DNA of 10,908 nucleotides from Candidatus Omnitrophota bacterium (lineage in GTDB: Bacteria > Omnitrophota > Gorgyraeia > JABMRN01), in the NCBI GenBank assembly GCA_028702395.1, contig JAQVOV010000043.1, positions 1-10,908 of the forward strand. Reading direction: 5' to 3'. The notes beneath the pieces were generated by a model. The model had not been told where the DNA came from. It searched no databases and worked only from the letters and a program-made list of their open reading frames with translations. Shown piece after piece: positions 6,214 to 10,908 of this stretch; positions within the stretch are counted from its first letter, which is position 1, and the number at the start of each line of letters is the position of its first letter. The translations under genes and the position numbers were made by a program.

Positions 6214-6228
6214 AAGGAGAACGTTTTG
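6214..6228 (+). promoter_or_regulatory. Ribosome binding site selecting a TTG start
   Basis: AAGGAGA (6214-6220) stands 5 nt before the TTG at 6226-6228. The first in-frame ATG (6238) would be 17 nt from the same site, which is too far. This is the strongest Shine-Dalgarno in the window and supports TTG as start. Confidence 0.8.
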
Positions 6229-8943
6229 GAAAATAAAATGTATGAATATCTTGAAGATGGAGTAAGTTTCAAGTCTAATAAAGCAACACAATTAAGAACT
6301 ATCTATGTGCCTTTATCAGGTACAGATGCAAATACTATAAAATCTTCGATCAGTCCATATCTTAGCGGAGATATAAAAACAGATAAATTCCATTATTTGA
6401 CGAAACCTGTTTCAACAGAAGATCTGCGTAACAATGTCAGGGATTTCTTTGTTTATGTTGAAAATAAAAGGGTAGTTTCTCTTACACAGGATGTTGGAGA
6501 AGAAAATGCTTTTGTGGAAATAGGGCAGTTATGGCATAAACTCACAAAAAGATTTGAAGATGTAGGGATTGAATTGGAATCTCTTAATTTTGTTCCTGTA
6601 AGCGGTGAAAACATAGAGATCATGCAGGTAAAAGTCACAAATTTCTCAAAATGGCCTTTTAAAATAACACCTACAAGTTCTGTTCCATTGTTTTGCAGAG
6701 CACTTGCAAACAAACAGGATCATGAACATGTTACTTCTTTGTTAAAAAGGACCCAGCAGATACCAGAGGGAGTCTATGTACAGTCGCCTATGGTATTTAA
6801 TGAAAAAGGGCATAAAAAAAATGAAACAGTTTATGCTGTTGTTGGTTTTGATGATAATGAACATTTGCCGATAGGCTCTTTTCCTACCAGGCAAAGTTTT
6901 CTTGGAGATAATGGTACGCTCGAAAGACCTGATGCAGTATATCATAATTATCAGACTTGTAAACTTTCAGAAGAACAGATACAAGGTAAAGAAGCTATGG
7001 GTGCTTTAAGATTTGATAGTGTTCAAATACATTCCGGAGAGACAAGAACATATTATGTTGTTTTAGCAATAGCCCAAAACAGAGAAGAATTGGATATCAT
7101 ATGCAAGAATTTTTTCTCAAAAGAAAAAATAAAAAAAGCTTTCAACGAGAATATTTGTTTTTGGCAAAATAAAACAGATTCTATAATAGTAAAAACAGGG
7201 GATCCTTCCTTTAATTCTTGGATGAAGTGGGTCACTTTACAGCCGATCTTAAGAAGAATATATGGATGTTCTTTTTTGCCGGATCATGATTATGGTAAAG
7301 GAGGTAAAGGCTGGAGAGATATTTGGCAGGATCTTTTATCTTTGATACTTATAGAACCTGAATATGTAAGGGACATATTAGTTAATAATTTTGCCGGAGT
7401 TAGGATAGATGGTTCTAATGCAACAATTATAGGTAATAAACAGGGAGAGTTCATAGGTGATAGAAATGCTATTACCAGGGTATGGATGGATCATGGGATA
7501 TGGCCTTTCACAACAGTAGCTCTTTATATAGAGCAAACCGGTGATATAGATATATTGTTCGAGGATACAGAGTATTTTAAAGATATGCAATTATCCCGTA
7601 CTTTAGAGAAAGACCTAACTTGGAAAGCAGATCAGCCAAGTAAACTAAAAGACAATTCCGGGAATGTTTATAACGGAAGTATTATAGAGCATATACTTGT
7701 TGAACATCTTGTACAGTTTTTTAACGTTGGAGAACATAATATAACAAGACTTGAAAGTGCAGATTGGAACGATGGATTGGATATGGCCTTTGAAAGGGGC
7801 GAAAGTGTTGCTTTCATGAGTTTTTATGGTGGAAATTTACTTGATATTGCGGATCTTTTGGAATATATAGCAGAGAAAAGATCTATAAAATATCTTGAAC
7901 TTGCCGAGGAACTGCTTATATTGCTTGATAGTATCGGAGCAAGTAGTATTGATTATGACAATGTAAGCAAAAAAAAAGAACTTCTTTTAAACGTATATTA
8001 CAAAGCTGTGCAGCCTACAATAAGCGGGGACAAAGTATCTGTTCCGATAAAAGATATCATAAGGGATCTTAGAGAAAAAGGTTATTGGGTCTTTGATTAT
8101 ATAAGGAATAACGAAAAGATCTCTGTAAGTAAAGACGGCAAAAAATTCAGCTGGTTTAATGGTTATTATGACAACAAGGCAGAACAGGTGGAAGGGTTTA
8201 AAGATGACATAGTACGTATGACCCTAACAGGGCAGACTTTTCCTGTTATGAGCGGACTTGCTGATAAGGATGATATAACTGATATCATAAAAAGCGTGCA
8301 AAAATTCCTTAAAGATAAAAAACTGGGCGGATATAAACTTAATACAGATTTTGGGGTCTCTCATTATCTGGATCTTGGAAGAGCTTTTGGTTTTGCCTAT
8401 GGAACAAAAGAGAATGGTGCGTTTTTTAGTCATATGATAGTTATGTATGCTTTTGCTTTATATAAGAGAAATTTCGTCCATGCTGGTTATGAAGTATTAA
8501 AAAGTCTATATGATATGTGTATTGATACAAAAAGGAGCAAGATATATCCTGGTATTCCTGAATATATGGACTTGGAAGGTAAAGGAATGTACCATTACCT
8601 TACAGGTTCTGCAAGCTGGTTTGTTTTAACTGAACTTACCCAGGTTTTTGGTGCTAGAGGGGATAAAGGCGATCTTGTTATTTGTCCGAAACTTGTCAGC
8701 AGCCAATTTTCTGATAAAGGGGAAATAGGCGTTATTTTCAAATTTGCCGGTAAACGTATAGAGATCTGTTATCTTAATCCTAAAAAACTTGATTTCGGAA
8801 ATTATAAAGTAAATGATATCATGATCAATAGCGAACATATTATTTTTGAAGATGTTTCTGATATGTCTATCAAGATAAAAAAAGATGATATAAAAAATTG
8901 GCCGAATGAAGTCAGATTATTCGTTTTGCTTGATAAAAAATAA
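6226..8943 (+). CDS. GH94-family inverting glycoside phosphorylase (cellobiose / 1,2-beta-oligoglucan phosphorylase-like)
   Basis: GH94 enzymes reversibly cleave beta-glucosidic bonds with phosphate, releasing alpha-glucose 1-phosphate in the cytoplasm and so saving ATP. The 905 residues show the N-terminal beta-sandwich (opening FKSNKATQLRTIYVPLSG), a linker, the (alpha/alpha)6 barrel and a C-terminal beta domain (from about 815). The barrel holds GKGWRDIWQDLL (Arg364-Asp365), ESADWNDGLD (512-518; Asp516 of the WND triplet aligns with the general acid of the family), ENGAFFSH (His736) and LTGSASW (Thr793-Gly794). The last two and Arg364 correspond to the phosphate-binding residues, so activity as a phosphorylase is expected. 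It is somewhat longer than cellobiose phosphorylases (about 810-820). The KGWRD form and length leave a 1,2-beta-oligoglucan phosphorylase possible; the substrate cannot be settled here. No signal peptide. TTG start chosen for its Shine-Dalgarno. Confidence 0.92.
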   Translation: MENKMYEYLEDGVSFKSNKATQLRTIYVPLSGTDANTIKSSISPYLSGDIKTDKFHYLTKPVSTEDLRNNVRDFFVYVENKRVVSLTQDVGEENAFVEIGQLWHKLTKRFEDVGIELESLNFVPVSGENIEIMQVKVTNFSKWPFKITPTSSVPLFCRALANKQDHEHVTSLLKRTQQIPEGVYVQSPMVFNEKGHKKNETVYAVVGFDDNEHLPIGSFPTRQSFLGDNGTLERPDAVYHNYQTCKLSEEQIQGKEAMGALRFDSVQIHSGETRTYYVVLAIAQNREELDIICKNFFSKEKIKKAFNENICFWQNKTDSIIVKTGDPSFNSWMKWVTLQPILRRIYGCSFLPDHDYGKGGKGWRDIWQDLLSLILIEPEYVRDILVNNFAGVRIDGSNATIIGNKQGEFIGDRNAITRVWMDHGIWPFTTVALYIEQTGDIDILFEDTEYFKDMQLSRTLEKDLTWKADQPSKLKDNSGNVYNGSIIEHILVEHLVQFFNVGEHNITRLESADWNDGLDMAFERGESVAFMSFYGGNLLDIADLLEYIAEKRSIKYLELAEELLILLDSIGASSIDYDNVSKKKELLLNVYYKAVQPTISGDKVSVPIKDIIRDLREKGYWVFDYIRNNEKISVSKDGKKFSWFNGYYDNKAEQVEGFKDDIVRMTLTGQTFPVMSGLADKDDITDIIKSVQKFLKDKKLGGYKLNTDFGVSHYLDLGRAFGFAYGTKENGAFFSHMIVMYAFALYKRNFVHAGYEVLKSLYDMCIDTKRSKIYPGIPEYMDLEGKGMYHYLTGSASWFVLTELTQVFGARGDKGDLVICPKLVSSQFSDKGEIGVIFKFAGKRIEICYLNPKKLDFGNYKVNDIMINSEHIIFEDVSDMSIKIKKDDIKNWPNEVRLFVLLDKK

Positions 8944-8972
8944 TGATCAAAGCTTTAAAAGGATCTCCAAAT

Positions 8973-9017
8973 ATGAGTAACTTCAACAGACTCTTTTCAT
9001 GTTACATGTTGACATGA
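8973..9017 (+). CDS. Possible 14-codon leader ORF coupled to the methyltransferase gene
   Basis: An ATG at 8973 has AAGGA (8959-8963) 9 nt upstream. It opens a 14-codon frame (MSNFNRLFSCYMLT) whose TGA (9015-9017) overlaps the ATG at 9014 as ATGA, the classical coupling arrangement. Neither start candidate of the methyltransferase has its own Shine-Dalgarno. The ORF is short enough to be chance. Confidence 0.25.
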   Translation: MSNFNRLFSCYMLT

Positions 9018-9952
9018 GTATTCCTCAAGTTTTTTTAAATAGGTTAAAGGAGATCATCCCTTCAAAACATATTGAAAATGTTCTTGAAACCTTTTCATAT
9101 GACAAACCCTGTGTTATCCGTATTAACACTATAAAAACATCAAAAAAAGAAATAGAAAAGATACTAATGATAAGAAAAGTAAAATACAGATCCTTAGATC
9201 TTAATGATAGCGCTATTCTTCTTAATAACAATGACGACAAAGAATCTTTTAAAGATCTTTTTGATGAGGGAAAACTTTATATTCAAAACGCTTCCAGCCT
9301 TATACCGGCATTAATGCTTGATCTAAATAGCAGGCAGAATGTTCTTGATATGTGTGCTGCTCCCGGCAGTAAAACTTCTCAAATGTCTGCTTTGATGGAA
9401 GATCAAGGTAATATTTATGCAGTAGATGCAATTCGTTCAAGAAGCTACAAATTAAGAGCAGTTTTAAAATTAATGGGCGTGACGAACACAAGAGTTTTTT
9501 GTTGTGATGCCAGGAGATTCATTTCCCCTGATATTAAAGAATTTGATAGGATATTGATAGATGCACCATGTAGTTCTGAAGGGAGATTCAGGGAAAAATA
9601 TCCTAAGACATATCAATATTGGAGTGAGCGAAAAATAAAGGAAATGGTAAAAAAACAAAGAGGGATACTGCTGTCTGCTTCGAGGTTATTAAAGAAAGAC
9701 GGACTTATGCTTTATTCTACATGTTCTTTTTCGCCGGAAGAGAATGAGGGGGTAATAGACTGGTTTTTGAAGAAAACTAATGGAGAATTCAATGTTGAAA
9801 CAATAGATAAAAGCCCCTTTCCGCATTATGAAAGTCTTTTATCGTGGAAAAATAAAACTTTTAACCCTCAAGTTTCTGATGCATTAAGAGTTTTGCCTGA
9901 TGGGGTTTTTGAGGGGTTTTTTGTGTGCTTATTGCGCAAGGCAAAGGTATAG
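9014..9952 (+). CDS. NOL1/NOP2/Sun (RsmB/RsmF-type) RNA cytosine-C5 methyltransferase
   Basis: It transfers a methyl group from SAM to C5 of cytosine in rRNA or tRNA in the cytoplasm. From the ATG at 9014 (312 residues), a short N-terminal region of the usual form (IPQVFLNRLKEIIP, then VIRINTIKTS) is followed by the Rossmann domain. That domain has motif I VLDMCAAPGSKTSQMS (about 110-125), an acidic strand end in YAVDA, motif IV DAPCSSEGRF with a Cys at 186, and motif VI YSTCSFSPEENEG with the catalytic Cys at 237. Both cysteines of the m5C mechanism are present. There is no NusB-like N-terminal domain, unlike full-length RsmB, and no C-terminal PUA-like domain, so the exact target (16S/23S rRNA or tRNA) is open. 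An ATG at 8999 would add five residues; 9014 fits the family N-terminus and the ATGA overlap better. The last codons and stop lie in a perfect palindrome. Confidence 0.92.
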   Translation: MSIPQVFLNRLKEIIPSKHIENVLETFSYDKPCVIRINTIKTSKKEIEKILMIRKVKYRSLDLNDSAILLNNNDDKESFKDLFDEGKLYIQNASSLIPALMLDLNSRQNVLDMCAAPGSKTSQMSALMEDQGNIYAVDAIRSRSYKLRAVLKLMGVTNTRVFCCDARRFISPDIKEFDRILIDAPCSSEGRFREKYPKTYQYWSERKIKEMVKKQRGILLSASRLLKKDGLMLYSTCSFSPEENEGVIDWFLKKTNGEFNVETIDKSPFPHYESLLSWKNKTFNPQVSDALRVLPDGVFEGFFVCLLRKAKV

Positions 9953-9982
9953 ATATGTTTAAACATATCTATACCTTTGCCT
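9939..9982. repeat. 44-bp perfect, loop-less palindrome containing the methyltransferase stop codon
   Basis: The sequence AGGCAAAGGTATAGATATGTTT... from 9939 to 9960 is exactly mirrored by 9961-9982: 22 bp per arm, no spacer and no mismatch. The left arm encodes the last residues (AKV) and the TAG stop of the upstream gene, so the right arm is an inverted copy of the gene's end. No U tract follows; GCC and then an eight-A tract and GGGACAG come next. Confidence 0.95.
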
Positions 9983-9995
9983 GCCAAAAAAAAGG

Positions 9996-10045
9996 GACAG
10001 ACACTAATTTTTCTCAATTTAAGCCATGAAAAATTGGTGTCTGTC
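9996..10045. repeat. REP/MITE-like inverted repeat with GACAGACAC ends
   Basis: The arms 9996-10013 (GACAGACACTAATTTTTC) and 10028-10045 (GAAAAATTGGTGTCTGTC) are complementary at 17 of 18 positions around a 14-nt loop. The flanks continue as AAAAAAAAGG on the left and TTCTTTTTCC on the right, which roughly complement each other. Ends of the form GGTGTCTGTCCC-TTTT are familiar to me from REP-type elements mobilised by IS200-like (Y1) transposases, but that link is from memory; no transposase is encoded here. Confidence 0.75.
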
Positions 10046-10062
10046 TTCTTTTTCCGACAAGA

Positions 10063-10090
10063 GTAGGGGCAATTCATGAATTGCCCCTAC
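10063..10090. repeat. GTAGGGGC-family perfect palindrome, copy 4, with a different core
   Basis: This is a perfect 28-bp palindrome with the same outer 8-bp arms as copies 1 and 2 (GTAGGGGC / GCCCCTAC) but core AATTCATGAATT in place of GTATTGCAATAC. The symmetry is fully kept despite the core change. It ends 13 bp before the start of the M15 peptidase gene. Confidence 0.9.
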
Positions 10091-10103
10091 AAAAAAAGGC
10101 GAA

Positions 10104-10733
10104 ATGAAAAGAATAATACCAATAATAATATGTATTGCCATTATCTTAGGCTCTGCCAAAAAGGAGCTAATAACAAAACATGATGTTCCTTCAGAAATAA
10201 AAGAAAAAATAATTGGAAACTCATGGAAGGAAAAAGGTCCAGTTGACATACGGGATCTGGCATATTTAAAAGTGAAATATTTGGGATTTGATCAAAAGAA
10301 GCATATGGGCGATATAATTGTTAATAAGGATATTGCCAAAGAAATTGAAGAGATCTTCAATGAACTATATCAAAATAGTTTTCCTATAGAAAAGATACGC
10401 CTTATAGACGAATATAATGCAGATGACAATTTATCCATGGAAGATAATAACAGTTCTGCTTTATGCGTCAGAAACATTGCAGGGAAAGACGAATGGTCTA
10501 TGCATAGTTACGGTTTGGCAATAGATATAAATCCTGTACAAAATCCATTTATAAGTGAAACGACCGTTTCACCTGAAAAAGGGAAAGAATACTTAGATCG
10601 TAAAAATGTCAGGCAGGGGATGATAGTAAAGGGAGATCCTTGTTATAATACCTTTATTAAGAGAGGCTGGGTTTGGGGAGGAGATTGGGAAACACCTAAG
10701 GATTATATGCACTTTGAGAAAAGAGACAGGTAG
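10104..10733 (+). CDS. M15-family zinc peptidase (D-Ala-D-Ala carboxypeptidase / L,D-endopeptidase-like), exported
   Basis: It probably cleaves peptide cross-bridges or stem peptides of peptidoglycan outside the cytoplasmic membrane. The first ~18 residues form a signal peptide or anchor (MKRIIPIIICIAIILGSA, then KK). The M15 signature SMHSYGLAIDINP gives zinc ligands His134 and Asp141 (pattern SxHxxGxAxD). The C-terminal DYMHFE supplies the third ligand His203, with acidic residues nearby for catalysis. The 209-residue length is normal for a stand-alone catalytic domain with no wall-binding module. It most resembles the M15C type seen in phage endolysins and bacterial wall enzymes; the exact bond cut is not decidable. 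AAAGG lies 4 nt before the ATG. The last codons (AGA GAC AGG) and the stop lie in an inverted repeat, next to an IS end. Confidence 0.9.
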   Translation: MKRIIPIIICIAIILGSAKKELITKHDVPSEIKEKIIGNSWKEKGPVDIRDLAYLKVKYLGFDQKKHMGDIIVNKDIAKEIEEIFNELYQNSFPIEKIRLIDEYNADDNLSMEDNNSSALCVRNIAGKDEWSMHSYGLAIDINPVQNPFISETTVSPEKGKEYLDRKNVRQGMIVKGDPCYNTFIKRGWVWGGDWETPKDYMHFEKRDR

Positions 10734-10763
10734 AAATATATTTATATATTTCTACCTGTCTCT
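10722..10763. repeat. Perfect inverted repeat (20-bp arms) containing the M15 peptidase stop codon
   Basis: The arms 10722-10741 (AGAGACAGGTAGAAATATAT) and 10744-10763 are exact reverse complements separated by TT. The TAG stop (10731-10733) is in the left arm. On the + strand GACGCAAAAAGGGG follows, with no U tract. Read on the minus strand, the stem is followed by CTTTTCTC, so it could act as a weak terminator for the transposase transcript coming from the right. Confidence 0.93.
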
Positions 10764-10908
10764 GACGCAAAAAGGGGACTGGGCAGATTCACGTTTCTAT
10801 TGCAACACCTTGTTAAATACTTCATTAGGCGTATAAAAGTCATGGACTTTTCTCGGCCTATCGTTTAACAATTCCTGTACCCTTTTTAATTCCTTTTCTG
10901 TTACTTTA
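10764..10908 (-). mobile_element. Right end of an IS30-family insertion sequence (continues beyond the window)
   Basis: The minus strand encodes the C-terminus of an IS30-type transposase. The stretch between its stop (10797) and the palindrome at 10763 should hold the terminal inverted repeat; AAAAAGGGGACTGGGCAGAT (10769-10788) is the likely terminus. The other end and the target duplication are outside the window, so the boundary is approximate. Confidence 0.7.
10797..10908 (-). CDS. IS30-family transposase, C-terminal 36 residues (partial)
   Basis: The reverse strand reads in frame KVTEKELKRVQELLN, then DRPRKVHDFYTPNEVFNKVLQ and a TAG stop at 10797-10799. The pattern LNxRPRK...F.TPxEVF is characteristic of the C-terminus of IS30-family DDE transposases, after the last catalytic Glu. 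The catalytic core and start lie to the right, outside the window, so it cannot be told whether the copy is intact. Confidence 0.85.
   Translation of the reverse strand, partial: KVTEKELKRVQELLNDRPRKVHDFYTPNEVFNKVLQ

Noticed and set aside
6044..6225. Metabolite riboswitch in the GH94 leader
   Set aside because: No recognised aptamer core is visible; the structure is one long inverted repeat of iterated short words, better explained as a repeat element.
9900..9925. T-rich runs (GGGGTTTTTGAGGGGTTTTTT) as a terminator
   Set aside because: They encode the conserved end of the methyltransferase (DGVFEGFFV) and have no stem before them.

Overview
The window is an AT-rich bacterial segment (roughly one third G+C by eye). 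Every complete gene is on the + strand and is separated from the next by gaps crowded with inverted repeats. The gene set is a single-chain pyruvate:ferredoxin oxidoreductase, a lipoprotein cyclophilin, PrmA, a CDF metal exporter, a GH94 phosphorylase, a NOL1/NOP2/Sun RNA m5C methyltransferase and an M15 peptidase. Lipoproteins and a peptidoglycan peptidase indicate a bacterium with a cell envelope, and PFOR indicates anaerobic fermentative metabolism. The overall style (low G+C, intergenic hairpins built on GTAGGGGC...GCCCCTAC, an IS30-type element) recalls uncultured anaerobic phyla such as Omnitrophota, but that is an impression from memory; the sequence alone does not fix the taxon.

Layout. 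1-2375: C-terminal two thirds of PFOR, followed by a rho-independent terminator (2398-2436). 2437-2707: a gene-free stretch of degenerate repeated words, ending in a promoter placed so close to the next ATG that the transcript may be leaderless. 2708-3792: a small secreted or lipoprotein hypothetical protein and a lipoprotein cyclophilin, separated by a composite repeat. 3911-4798: PrmA, whose last codons lie inside a fold-back element (4784-4929). 4950-5840: a CDF exporter. 5841-6225: a gene-free region holding a composite repeat with a nested hairpin, a sigma70-like promoter and a second fold-back element (6064-6206), which would lie in the 5' leader of the GH94 gene (6226-8943, TTG start). 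9014-9952: RNA methyltransferase. 10104-10733: M15 peptidase. 10764-10908: the 3' end of an IS30-family element on the minus strand.

The genes do not form one pathway. They are housekeeping or catabolic functions: pyruvate oxidation, beta-glucan phosphorolysis, ribosome/RNA methylation, protein folding, metal export and wall turnover. They probably belong to several short transcription units.

The most unusual content is between the genes. There are several classes of perfect or near-perfect inverted repeat. Three genes (prmA, the methyltransferase and the peptidase) have their stop codon inside an inverted repeat. In the last two, a loop-less or 2-nt-loop perfect palindrome is followed within 3-5 bp by an A-tract plus GGGAC sequence that looks like the end of a transposable element. 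No CRISPR array, rRNA or recognisable tRNA was seen.
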